A DNA stretch of 64,000 nt from Paenibacillus sp. 1781tsa1. GTDB taxonomy: Bacteria > Bacillota > Bacilli > Paenibacillales > Paenibacillaceae. Of this stretch, positions 43,591-52,280 are shown in pieces; positions within the stretch are counted from its first letter, which is position 1, and each line of letters begins with the position of its first letter. The stretch is from positions 3,720,001 through 3,784,000 of the forward strand of contig NZ_JAMYWY010000001.1 of assembly GCF_024159265.1 (NCBI RefSeq), written 5' to 3'. The notes under the pieces were generated by a model. It saw nothing but the letters and a program-made list of their open reading frames with translations. It was not told the origin of the DNA and ran no database searches. The position numbers were made by a program, and so were the translations under genes.

Positions 43591-43845
43591 AAGATTATTG
43601 GCGGTGAACCGTATCACAAATGATGGTACACACAATCAGAAAAGAAATAGTGTTTGATAGTAGTTATATCAGCAGATCCATATTTTCATCCTCACTTGTG
43701 CGAAAGAAGCTAACTGTATATGGGTCCCCCAATCTGATCGGATATAATCACTAATCCAACTCCCAGCAAAGATTGGTATGTTATAATAGCATTATTTATA
43801 TAGTAACGTAGACAAGACAAACAGGAGTTTAGCGGAGGGGATATA
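43591..43845. other. Leader of the nucleotidyltransferase-like gene
   Basis: About 250 bp without a gene. The sequence becomes AT-rich towards 43800 (TATAATAGCATTATTTATATAG, a plausible -10 region) and ends in GCGGAGGGG. Confidence 0.4.
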
Positions 43846-44433
43846 GTGGGAACGTCGACTTGTGAAGATTTGACCCAACAGTTGATAGAATATTTAAATG
43901 GGTTGGATTTTATTACTCAAATAGATGTAATTGGAAGTCGTGTTAAACAAACCTCAGACGCTTACTCGGATGTAGATTTATTGCTAACAATTAAAGATCT
44001 TACTCCAGATATCGCATTGTTCGAAGTGACCGAAAGTGTAAAAGCTAAGTTTCAACCGGCGTGGTATGATTTTGCAAACAGCCTGATGCCTGATAAATTT
44101 TTAGTATCAACATTTATTGGAGGAGACAATCCCTTTGCATTTTATGATGTCGGTATCCTAAACAGTGATAAGAATTTGGTCTATGACAAAACACAGTATG
44201 AAAATGACCAATGGGTTCATTTGATGAAGCTCTGGCTGATGAATTTCAAGTATATGATACGTGATGCACCACAGTTTGAAAAACGATTTGCAACAATGAT
44301 GGAAAAAGCGAACATCTCCCACTATTCCGATTATAGAACAGGTTTTTATCAATTGTTGTTAAAACTAAAAGATAAGAAGACGATTAAGAGTGATTATTTA
44401 CATATGCTTGAGGAGGTATTTAGAAACAGCTGA
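43846..44433 (+). CDS. Nucleotidyltransferase-fold protein (aminoglycoside adenylyltransferase-like)
   Basis: Protein of 195 aa with a polymerase-beta-type nucleotidyltransferase N-domain. IDVIGSRVKQTSDAYSDVDL with LLT gives the G-S-x(10)-D-x-D metal and nucleotide motif. DKFLVSTFIGGDNPFAFYDV and a helical C-terminal half (LMNFKYMIRDAPQFEKRFAT) follow, as in short antibiotic or tRNA-type nucleotidyltransferases. The start is GTG 43846 with GCGGAGGGG six bases upstream. It is transcribed alone. Resistance activity cannot be concluded; MNT-type toxin-antitoxin antitoxins share the fold, but no HEPN gene is adjacent. Confidence 0.72.
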   Translation: MGTSTCEDLTQQLIEYLNGLDFITQIDVIGSRVKQTSDAYSDVDLLLTIKDLTPDIALFEVTESVKAKFQPAWYDFANSLMPDKFLVSTFIGGDNPFAFYDVGILNSDKNLVYDKTQYENDQWVHLMKLWLMNFKYMIRDAPQFEKRFATMMEKANISHYSDYRTGFYQLLLKLKDKKTIKSDYLHMLEEVFRNS

Positions 44434-44446
44434 TAACGTTTACTTG

Positions 44447-44466
44447 ACCGGAATTTCCGGTGCTTT
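44447..44466 (+). terminator. Short hairpin terminator
   Basis: ACCGGA-ATT-TCCGGT followed by GCTTTT, 14 bp after the stop. Confidence 0.55.
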
Positions 44467-44693
44467 TACTTCCTAAGGGATCACCAAGCACGATTAGTTT
44501 ATGGCGCACACGAAAGTAGGGGATCAACACCTGATGATCCTGCGCCCAGAAAAATGGTTTGTCTCCCAAATAAAGAAGGTGAGTCAAGGAATGAAGGATT
44601 GACAGGCATTCTACGGTTGTTTATTGTACTTATATGTGTAAAAATATATTTTATATATAAAAATATAATGAATGAATTGGTGATGTGATTATC
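44467..44693. other. Leader of the sugar-locus regulator gene
   Basis: Contains a possible promoter TTGTAC-17-TATTTT (44624-44652) and an AT-rich near-palindrome TATATTTT-ATATAT-AAAAATATA (about 44644-44667). Its AATATATT.T core recurs at 45913 in front of the first enzyme gene. This is a possible autoregulatory operator. Confidence 0.45.
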
Positions 44694-45830
44694 ATGAGTA
44701 CGAATGATCGAATACCGTTGTACCAACAAATTCAAGACTATATCCGCAAATTTATTGCTTCGGAAAATATGAAGCCGGGTGATCGAATACCGACAGAGAA
44801 GGAACTCATGGATCGATTTAACGTTAGCAAAATTACAGTTGTAAACGCCCTGACAGGCTTGGCTAACGAGAAGTTGATCGCACGTGTCCCAGGCAAAGGC
44901 AGCTTTGTCGCAGAAGGCACAGATGCAGCTGATACCGCATTTTCTGAATCTCCGGCAGTAAGGGGAGGCAGATCGAGTACAGGGATGATTGGGGTGATCA
45001 TGCCTACGATTCACGACTACTTTGCGATTCGACTCATTGAAGGGATCGAGCAGTCACTCAATCAGGAAGGCTATCGCAGCATGATCATGCTGACGCATGG
45101 CAACATCGAGAAAGAAAAAGATGCGATCAGGGAGTTAAAGGCACTTGGAACTGAGGGGCTGTTAATCTTTCCTGTGGATGAAGGTAACTATAACGAGGAG
45201 ATTCTTGGCATGAAGTTATCCGGCTTCCCTTTTTTGCTGATTGACCGATATTTGCCTGGCGTCGAAACCCATTACATTGCGGCTGATGGAAGGTTGGGCG
45301 TGAGGCTGGCCGTTGAACATCTATGGGAGCTTGGACATCGTGATATAGCAATCTGCTCGGATTCTCCATTGCAAACCGTCACGGTCCAAGAGCGGATTGA
45401 TGGTTATATTGAAGCACTGAAGGATAAAGGAGCATTGATTAACCCTGCACATATGATTACAGATTTCAAACCGCTGTCTGTTCTGAAGGATGCAGAAGCC
45501 CATCCATTGTACCGATATATCAGCAACAAGATGGTGACTGCTTATATATCGCTTAACGGAAGGCTGGGGGTTCAGATCTATCAAATGGCTAAGCAAGCCG
45601 GTCTTCGCATTCCCGAAGATGTATCGATTGTAAGCTTTGATGACCCCACTTCCATCGTGGAGGAATTCAGTATTTTTACGCATATAAAACAATTTGAGAG
45701 AGAGATGGGAATCCGCGCAGCCAACCAGCTACTCGAAGTCATTCGGAATAGCCGCGAGATTACGGGCTTCAGCAAAATTCTGATTGAACCTGAACTTGTC
45801 GTTCGTCAAACGACTGGAAGCTGTCCCTAA
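44694..45830 (+). CDS. GntR-LacI hybrid regulator (AraR-like) of the glycan locus
   Basis: Sugar-responsive regulator of 378 aa. Residues 1-75 form a GntR winged helix (IPLYQQIQDYIRKFIASENM, DRIPTEKELMDRFNVSKITV and a G-K-G-S-F-V wing). The rest is a LacI/periplasmic-binding-protein-like effector domain (GMIGVIMPTIHDYFAIRLIE through VSIVSFDDPTSIVEEFS). This architecture is that of AraR and relatives, which bind DNA until a sugar binds. ATG 44694 is used; the GTG at 44685 is in frame but closer to the GGTGATGT site. It lies directly before the enzyme/transporter operon, separated by its own terminator, and is the evident local regulator. Confidence 0.93.
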   Translation: MSTNDRIPLYQQIQDYIRKFIASENMKPGDRIPTEKELMDRFNVSKITVVNALTGLANEKLIARVPGKGSFVAEGTDAADTAFSESPAVRGGRSSTGMIGVIMPTIHDYFAIRLIEGIEQSLNQEGYRSMIMLTHGNIEKEKDAIRELKALGTEGLLIFPVDEGNYNEEILGMKLSGFPFLLIDRYLPGVETHYIAADGRLGVRLAVEHLWELGHRDIAICSDSPLQTVTVQERIDGYIEALKDKGALINPAHMITDFKPLSVLKDAEAHPLYRYISNKMVTAYISLNGRLGVQIYQMAKQAGLRIPEDVSIVSFDDPTSIVEEFSIFTHIKQFEREMGIRAANQLLEVIRNSREITGFSKILIEPELVVRQTTGSCP

Positions 45831-45853
45831 TCATCATTTCAATGCTTAAATTC

Positions 45854-45889
45854 AAGTCTTTTCCGTAGATGTACGGAAAGGGCTTTTTT
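45854..45889 (+). terminator. Rho-independent terminator after regulator gene
   Basis: AAGTCTTTTCCGTA / TACGGAAAGGGCTT with T run. It separates the regulator from the operon promoter. Confidence 0.85.
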
Positions 45890-45909
45890 ATTTTTCTCAA
45901 AAAAACATA

Positions 45910-45938
45910 TTGAATATATTCTTAATGTATATTATATT
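45910..45938 (+). promoter_or_regulatory. Promoter of the glycan operon
   Basis: TTGAAT (45910-45915), 17 bp, TATATT (45933-45938). The near-palindromic AATATATT..AATGTATATT (45913-45933) fills the promoter and resembles the sequence before the regulator gene. Transcription would begin near 45945. Confidence 0.7.
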
Positions 45939-46000
45939 TTATGAAATGGAGAATATTTACAACGAAAAACCAATCCAACAGGGGCAGGGAGGTCATAGCT

Positions 46001-48226
46001 TTGGTTAGAGATCGGAAAGAAGAACGAACCGGATTCCAGGAATCAGCACCCTATCATCCTGATTATGATCTGCAAACGGATTTTGTCATGGTCTATGGAA
46101 TGGACGATACGATGCCGCAACGTATTCAGGAATGGAAGGATAAAGGGTACGTGGTTCATTTAATGACAGGAGTAGCATGGGGGACCTATAACGACTATCT
46201 GGACGGGGAAGTAGACGGGGAAACGCACTGGGATGAAGCCCAGATGGATCGCGATGGCGAGATGATTGTCCATGGGAAGGAACCTATTATTCCTTACATG
46301 GTCCCAACTGTTTCCTTTGGTAAATATATCGCTGAACGCATACGTGCAGCTGTTGATTCTGGCGTGGAGGCGATCCATCTGGAGGAGCCTGAATTCTGGG
46401 TAAACGGGGGATACTCGGAATCGTTTAAGAGAGAATGGCAGTTGTATTACAAAGAACCCTGGAGTCCACCTCACTACTCACCCGATGCACAGTTTCGGGC
46501 TTCCAAATTGAAAGCTTATTTATACACACGTGTGTTAGACCGATTGTGTACCGAGATGAAAGATTACGCTCTGAAACGTTACAATCGCATCCTGCGATTT
46601 TACGTCCCAACCCACAGCCTGATCAATTATACGCAGTGGCGAATTGTTAGCCCGCAGTCTCGATTGATAGAGCTTCCCTCCGTAGATGGATATATTGCAC
46701 AAATCTGGACCGGGACATCACGAACACCGAACGTGTATGAAGGGGTGCGCAAAGAACGCACTTTTGAAACCGCTTACTTGGAATATGGTGTCATGCAAGA
46801 GCTTGTGCGGGGTACAGACAGACGAATGTGGTTTCTGCATGACCCTATCGAGGACAATCCGAATTATACATGGGACGACTATAAACAGAACTACCTGAAG
46901 ACCGTTGCTGCTTCCCTGCTTCATCCCGGGGTTTCCCATTACGAGGTCGCACCTTGGCCGCGAAGAATTTTCAAAGGAACTTACCCTTCCGATGAAGGCA
47001 CCCATAAAGTGCGGATTCCACCTGACTATGCAACGACATTGCTGCATGTCATGCACACGCTTGGCAACATGGATCAGGACCGGATTGAAATGGATGGTGA
47101 ATCTCCCCGCATTGGTGTATTGATCGCCGACTCGGCCATGTTTCAACGCATGAAGCCTGAGCCGGAGGCACCGAATGCTGGAAAATATGACGGTACAGAT
47201 CCGGAAGGATTCCAAGCGGATGGCGACACGGAGCTGCTAGATTTCTCTTCATTCTATGGTCTTGCTCTGCCATTGCTTAAACACGGAATACCTGTGAGAC
47301 CCGTCCAGCTTGATAATGTGAGGCGATATCCACATTACCTGGCTCCATATCGTGTCCTGCTGTTGAGTTATGAGTACATGAAGCCGGAGCACTCCGATAT
47401 CCATTATGCACTGGCCCAATGGGTACAGGACGGTGGTGCGTTGATCTATGTGGGAGACGACAGCGACCCCTATCACAACATCCGGGCATGGTGGAATGAT
47501 GACCAGCGCAGGGAAAGCACAAATACCATATATACCTCACCACGCGAGCACTTGTTTGAACAGCTAGGGCTTAAGGTAGAACAGGAAGGGATTCATCCTG
47601 TGGGCAAAGGGGCGGTGCATTGGCTTCCTGTACATCCGGCTGCATGTACGTCAAGTAAAGCGAGTGCAGATCAATTTCGCCAGACTGTGAAAGAAACATG
47701 GGAGAGACTACAGGATTCCAACTTCCGTTGGGAAGCCAAGCATTATTTTAAAATTAAACGTGGGCCCTACATCATAGCCTCTGTCCTGGAAGAGTCCATA
47801 TCCGAAGAACTACTGGTTATCCCAGGTCCGGTGGTGGACTTGTTCGATCCTAACCTGCATGTTCGGCAAGAAGTAAGGTTGGCTCCTGGTGAGCAAGCAC
47901 TGTTATACGACATTACGGCCGGAAGGCCACAGCAAGACAAGGTCAGCCTGATCTCTGCCTCTTCCAGAATTGAAGATCTGACGATAACGAATACTGGTTT
48001 TCAATGTGTAGCCAAGGGTCCGACCAACATGCAGGCCACCGCCAGATTCTATTGCCCATTTGAACCCATATCCGTTTGCAGTATAGATCGACACCAAACT
48101 GTACCTACCGAATGGAAATGGGATTCAAAATCGAAAACCGTACTGCTGAACTATGAGCATGGCAGCAAGAACAAGGTGGAGATTCAAGTAAGGTGGGATC
48201 GTGAGAATGCAAAAGCAAAAACTTGA
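46001..48226 (+). CDS. Unassigned TIM-barrel glycoside hydrolase-like protein
   Basis: Large cytoplasmic protein of 741 aa from the TTG start. I do not recognise an established GH family. Residues about 25-320 look like a TIM barrel: FVMVYGMDDTMPQRIQEWKD at the start, then AIHLEEPEFWVNGGYSESF with carboxylates Glu 128, Glu 129 and Glu 131 at a strand end. Residues about 370-500 resemble the amidotransferase-like trimerisation domain of GH42-type enzymes (RIGVLIADSAMFQ, LPLLKHGIPVRPVQLD, WVQDGGALIYVGDDSD). The C-terminus is beta-rich. TTG 46001 has AGGGAGGT eight bases upstream; ATG 45941 has no site and precedes the predicted transcript start. First gene of the operon. Confidence 0.75.
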   Translation: MVRDRKEERTGFQESAPYHPDYDLQTDFVMVYGMDDTMPQRIQEWKDKGYVVHLMTGVAWGTYNDYLDGEVDGETHWDEAQMDRDGEMIVHGKEPIIPYMVPTVSFGKYIAERIRAAVDSGVEAIHLEEPEFWVNGGYSESFKREWQLYYKEPWSPPHYSPDAQFRASKLKAYLYTRVLDRLCTEMKDYALKRYNRILRFYVPTHSLINYTQWRIVSPQSRLIELPSVDGYIAQIWTGTSRTPNVYEGVRKERTFETAYLEYGVMQELVRGTDRRMWFLHDPIEDNPNYTWDDYKQNYLKTVAASLLHPGVSHYEVAPWPRRIFKGTYPSDEGTHKVRIPPDYATTLLHVMHTLGNMDQDRIEMDGESPRIGVLIADSAMFQRMKPEPEAPNAGKYDGTDPEGFQADGDTELLDFSSFYGLALPLLKHGIPVRPVQLDNVRRYPHYLAPYRVLLLSYEYMKPEHSDIHYALAQWVQDGGALIYVGDDSDPYHNIRAWWNDDQRRESTNTIYTSPREHLFEQLGLKVEQEGIHPVGKGAVHWLPVHPAACTSSKASADQFRQTVKETWERLQDSNFRWEAKHYFKIKRGPYIIASVLEESISEELLVIPGPVVDLFDPNLHVRQEVRLAPGEQALLYDITAGRPQQDKVSLISASSRIEDLTITNTGFQCVAKGPTNMQATARFYCPFEPISVCSIDRHQTVPTEWKWDSKSKTVLLNYEHGSKNKVEIQVRWDRENAKAKT

Positions 48227-48253
48227 TGAACGAGAGGAGAGAACCAAACAACT

Positions 48254-51200
48254 ATGCCATATGAACCGATTAGACTCGGACATTTGAATCATATGCTGTC
48301 AAAACTCCGTGAAGCTATATATGAGCCGATTGCCAAGTTGAATGTGACAGCATGGGTTACCCCGGAGCCCGTTTCATTTGAGGAAAGAATGTCAGGTCAG
48401 CAAATCACTCTTTCACAGGGCGAGCGTTGGGGGAAGTTATGGGATTGTGCCTGGTTTTGTTTTACAGGGAGCATTCCACCGTCCGGTAGTGACGCCAAGG
48501 CTGTTCTTCTGCTGGACGTGAACGGCGAACTCTGTCTGGTAGATCAGGAAGGAACACCTGTACAGGGTTTGACAACCATCAACTCGGAGTTTGAATTCAC
48601 ATTGGGTCTGCCCGGGAAAAGAGTGGTTGAACTGGACCATGCGTCGATAACAGTGACAGACGGGGCATTCGAACTGTGGGCTGACGCCGGCAATAACGAC
48701 TTATTTGGGAAATACCAGGGCGGTACGGTAAAAGAAGCGATTTTGGCACATTGTCGTGAAGATATACGAAGCTTGTATTACGACACCGAAGTGCTTCTGG
48801 AGACGGCAGAACACCTTCCTGTCAACATGGCGCGCAGAGAAAGGATTCTTCAATCCCTGTATGACGCTTCCATAGTATTGACGGAATTAACGCCTGACCG
48901 CATACATCGCGCCAAGCTATTATTGAACGAACAATTATCACGTCGTGGCGGCGATCCTGTGCTGAACATAAGTGCGGTTGGGCATGCCCATATCGATTTG
49001 GCCTGGTTATGGCCGATTCGCGAAACGATCCGTAAGGGCGCAAGAACATTCTCCACGGTGCTTCGCATGATGGAGCGTTATCCCGATTATGTATTCGGAG
49101 CGAGTCAGCCTCAGCTATACGATTGGATGAAGCAGCACTTTCCCAAGCTGTATGACCAGATCAAGGAACGGGTGCAGGAAGGCAGATGGGAACCGCAAGG
49201 GGCCATGTGGGTGGAATCGGATACCAATGTGCCAGGCGGTGAATCTCTTGTACGCCAGATTCTGTACGGCAAACGTTATTTCCAACAGGAATTTGGAATG
49301 GAGATGAAGTCGCTGTGGATGCCAGATGTATTTGGCTACTCCGCAAGCTTGCCGCAGTTGTTGAAGAAATCCGGTGTGGATTACATGATGACCCAGAAGC
49401 TCTCCTGGAGCGAGTACAACCGCCATCCTCACCATTCCTTTCTGTGGGAAGGGATCGACGGTTCCTCGGTGTTAACACATATGCCGCCTGAGGATACGTA
49501 CAACAGTCCGGCCGCTCCACGTTCCATTGCCAAAGCAGAGCGGGAGTATCTGGACAAAAATGTTTCCAGCCACGCATTGATGCTCTTCGGCATTGGAGAC
49601 GGCGGCGGCGGGCCGGGAGAAGAGCATTTGGAACGGTTGGAGCGGGAGAAGAACTTGCTCGGTCTGGCGCCTGTTGTGCAGGAACCTTCCTGGAAATTTT
49701 TTGAACGATTGAATGAAGAACGAGAGCGATTCCAGACCTGGCGTGGGGAGTTGTATCTCGAAAAGCACCAAGGAACCCTGACCAGTCAGGCACGGAGCAA
49801 GAGGTATAACCGCAAGATGGAGAAAGCTCTGCGCGAGCTGGAATTTGCTGCTGTACTGGCTGCCCGCATGGGCAAGTCTTATCCGGCCGAAGCATTGGAG
49901 ACGATCTGGAAGGAGGTGCTTCTGTACCAGTTCCATGATATCCTCCCCGGATCTTCGATTAAGCGAGTATATGATGAGTCGTTAATACGGTATGAAGCAT
50001 TGCTCCAGCAGACGGAAGGCATGATCACCGAAACCTACAGCTATATTACAGATTATATCTCTTCCCAAGAGGAAAGCTCCAATTCAACTGTGGTATTCAA
50101 CTCACTACCGTGGGAACGTCAGGAGTGGCTGCACCTCCATGGACGATGGCATAAGGTGCAAGTTCCATCCATGGGCTACACCGTGGTATCTGATCATGAA
50201 GATCAGGAGGTCATGGGGGAGATCGCAACTGGTATTGAAGCGGATGTTGCTGCGCTGGAAACAGATTTCCGTGACACAGCCGAGGAGTTCAGTATGGAGA
50301 ATGACATTCTCATCGTGAAATTTGACCCCAATGGCGGCATCACCTCGATCCTGGATAAGCTGGAGGCACGTGAAGTTATCCTGCAAGGACAGCGGGGGAA
50401 CGACCTTCGTGTATATCATGACGAAGGCGATGCCTGGGATTTCCGCCATGATTATTCAGCGCAAGTGGGGATGCCATTAATTCTGAATGATATCCATGAG
50501 TTTCGGGATGGTCCAAGAGTTGGGTTGGTTTTTGATTATAGCTACGGCGAGTCGTCTCTAACCCAAACCGTTATTTTAACTGAGAGCAGTCGGCGTATTG
50601 ATTTTGAAACGGTCGTGGATTGGAAGGAATACGGTAAAATGTTACGCACTTCGTTCCCGGTGCAGATTCGTACCGATCAGGTTCACTGTGAAATCCAGTT
50701 TGGCAGCCTGAGCAGGCCGACTCACCGCAATACGATGTGGGACTTTGCCAAGGATGAGATTTGCGCTCACCAATGGGTGGATATATCAGAACCGGATTAC
50801 GGAGTCGCCTTACTCAACGATTGCAAATACGGACATCGAGCCATCAACAATGTACTTGACCTTCATTTGCTGCGCAGCAGTTCCTACCCGGATCCGGTGG
50901 CGGATCGTGCAGAGCACCAATTCACCTATTCGTTATATCCGCATCAGGGGAACCATGTTCAGGCTGAAATCTATCGAAGAGGCAATGAGCTCAATATTCC
51001 GCTGCGCCTGAGTTCCTTGTCTGCACCTTCAATGGATGTAGAAGAGGAAAAGCTGCCTTACACGAAAGCATTCCTGCAGCCGGATCATCCGCACATCATG
51101 GTGGAGTCAATCAAAAAAGCCGAGGACAGCAATGACATTATCGTCCGTCTGTATGAGACCTCGGGAACCCAGGTTAAAACGAAGCTGTCTATCGGATGGG

Positions 51201-51328
51201 ATGCTGCTGAAGTTTGGGAGGTGGATCTCATGGAAAATAACATTTCATCCCTGGAGCTGCACAATCAATCTGACGTAGTTGTATCCTTCACACCATTCGA
51301 GATCATCTCGCTGCGATTGAAAGGGTAG
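48254..51328 (+). CDS. GH38 alpha-mannosidase
   Basis: Family 38 alpha-mannosidase of 1024 aa, the length of the bacterial cytoplasmic type. The N-terminal domain (1-230) is followed by the catalytic barrel. Zinc ligands lie in AVGHAHIDLAWLWPIRET (His 244 or 246, Asp 248), and the nucleophile is Asp 358 in SLWMPDVFGYSASLPQLLK. YMMTQKLSWSEYNRHPHHSF is a further family block, and LYQFHDILPGSSIKRVYDES supplies a late zinc His. The C-terminal beta-sandwich domains (after 640) are complete. GAGAGGAGAG lies upstream of the ATG. It removes alpha-linked mannose from imported oligosaccharides; linkage specificity cannot be read from sequence. Confidence 0.97.
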   Translation: MPYEPIRLGHLNHMLSKLREAIYEPIAKLNVTAWVTPEPVSFEERMSGQQITLSQGERWGKLWDCAWFCFTGSIPPSGSDAKAVLLLDVNGELCLVDQEGTPVQGLTTINSEFEFTLGLPGKRVVELDHASITVTDGAFELWADAGNNDLFGKYQGGTVKEAILAHCREDIRSLYYDTEVLLETAEHLPVNMARRERILQSLYDASIVLTELTPDRIHRAKLLLNEQLSRRGGDPVLNISAVGHAHIDLAWLWPIRETIRKGARTFSTVLRMMERYPDYVFGASQPQLYDWMKQHFPKLYDQIKERVQEGRWEPQGAMWVESDTNVPGGESLVRQILYGKRYFQQEFGMEMKSLWMPDVFGYSASLPQLLKKSGVDYMMTQKLSWSEYNRHPHHSFLWEGIDGSSVLTHMPPEDTYNSPAAPRSIAKAEREYLDKNVSSHALMLFGIGDGGGGPGEEHLERLEREKNLLGLAPVVQEPSWKFFERLNEERERFQTWRGELYLEKHQGTLTSQARSKRYNRKMEKALRELEFAAVLAARMGKSYPAEALETIWKEVLLYQFHDILPGSSIKRVYDESLIRYEALLQQTEGMITETYSYITDYISSQEESSNSTVVFNSLPWERQEWLHLHGRWHKVQVPSMGYTVVSDHEDQEVMGEIATGIEADVAALETDFRDTAEEFSMENDILIVKFDPNGGITSILDKLEAREVILQGQRGNDLRVYHDEGDAWDFRHDYSAQVGMPLILNDIHEFRDGPRVGLVFDYSYGESSLTQTVILTESSRRIDFETVVDWKEYGKMLRTSFPVQIRTDQVHCEIQFGSLSRPTHRNTMWDFAKDEICAHQWVDISEPDYGVALLNDCKYGHRAINNVLDLHLLRSSSYPDPVADRAEHQFTYSLYPHQGNHVQAEIYRRGNELNIPLRLSSLSAPSMDVEEEKLPYTKAFLQPDHPHIMVESIKKAEDSNDIIVRLYETSGTQVKTKLSIGWDAAEVWEVDLMENNISSLELHNQSDVVVSFTPFEIISLRLKG

Positions 51329-51353
51329 TTTAAGGGAAAGGAGCGTTGGGAAT

Positions 51354-52268
51354 GTGATTAAGAACAGTGTGTTAATGAAGCGAATCTGGAAGCATAAGCT
51401 CTTTTACTTGTTCATGTTACCTGGCATCATCTGGTTCTTCCTATTCTCTTATGTTCCCTTATATGGAATTCAGGTTGCCTTCAGGGACTATACCTTTGTT
51501 GGCGGTTTTACCGGAAGTCCCTGGGCAGGCTTCAAGTATTTTCAACAGTTCTTTAACTATTATCAATCCGGTGATATCATCCGCAACACGGTGATTATCA
51601 GTCTGATGAAGCTGTTAATCGGCTTTCCGATGCCAATCATTCTTGCCATTCTTTTAAACGAAATACGCATGATTAGGTTCAAGAAAACCGTTCAGACACT
51701 TTCCTATTTACCCTACTTTGTATCCTGGATTGTGGTTGTCACCCTGATGCAGAGATTGCTCACGCCATACGGCGGGCCCGTTAATGATTTGTTGGGGTCG
51801 TTCGGAACTGATCCAATCCAATTCCTGAACAATCCCACCTGGTTCTATCAGATGATTGTTGGATCGGATATTTGGAAGAACATCGGCTGGAACTCCATCA
51901 TATTCATGGCTGCCATTGCCGGAATTGACCAGCAGCAATATGAAGCTGCCAAGATCGATGGTGCAGGGCGTTTCCAACAGATGTGGCATGTGACCCTGCC
52001 GGGCATCCGTAATGTCGCCATTATATTATTTATTCTCGCCGTGGGTAACTTGATGAGCGCGGGTTATGAGCAACTGCTTCTCCTGAATGGACCTGCGACC
52101 GCTGGCATGGGCAGTGTACTCGACGTGCACGCCATTAACTCGGGTATCCGGGAAGGGCGTCTGAGTTACGCGGCAGCTGTGGGGCTGTTCCAGAGTGTAA
52201 TTGGGCTGATTTTGGTGCTAACGGTCAACCGGATTGCCCGCAAAGTCAGTGATGTATCCCTGTTCTAA
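51354..52268 (+). CDS. Carbohydrate ABC transporter permease (LplB-like)
   Basis: Inner-membrane permease, 304 aa, six predicted helices, of the CUT1 LplB/YteP group. It begins KHKLFYLFMLPGIIWFFLFS and YVPLYGIQVAFRDYTF, as this group does. The coupling EAA loop is QQQYEAAKIDGAGRFQQMWH followed by VTLPGI. The start is GTG 51354 with AAGGAG ten bases ahead; the ATG two bases earlier is out of frame and stops at once. It pairs with the next permease and needs a shared MsmX-type ATPase, which is not in the window. Middle of the glycan operon. Confidence 0.95.
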   Translation: MIKNSVLMKRIWKHKLFYLFMLPGIIWFFLFSYVPLYGIQVAFRDYTFVGGFTGSPWAGFKYFQQFFNYYQSGDIIRNTVIISLMKLLIGFPMPIILAILLNEIRMIRFKKTVQTLSYLPYFVSWIVVVTLMQRLLTPYGGPVNDLLGSFGTDPIQFLNNPTWFYQMIVGSDIWKNIGWNSIIFMAAIAGIDQQQYEAAKIDGAGRFQQMWHVTLPGIRNVAIILFILAVGNLMSAGYEQLLLLNGPATAGMGSVLDVHAINSGIREGRLSYAAAVGLFQSVIGLILVLTVNRIARKVSDVSLF

Positions 52269-52280
52269 GGAGGTGATGTG

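Noticed and set aside
43846..44433. MNT/HEPN toxin-antitoxin pair
   Set aside because: The nucleotidyltransferase fold fits an MNT antitoxin, but no HEPN partner gene is adjacent, so a toxin-antitoxin call is unsupported.
44499..45014. 171-aa minus-strand frame over the regulator start
   Set aside because: It covers the promoter and HTH of the GntR-LacI gene; composition not protein-like.
49161..49895. 244-aa minus-strand frame inside GH38
   Set aside because: Antisense to the catalytic domain of the alpha-mannosidase; Cys/Pro/Arg-rich composition typical of shadow frames.
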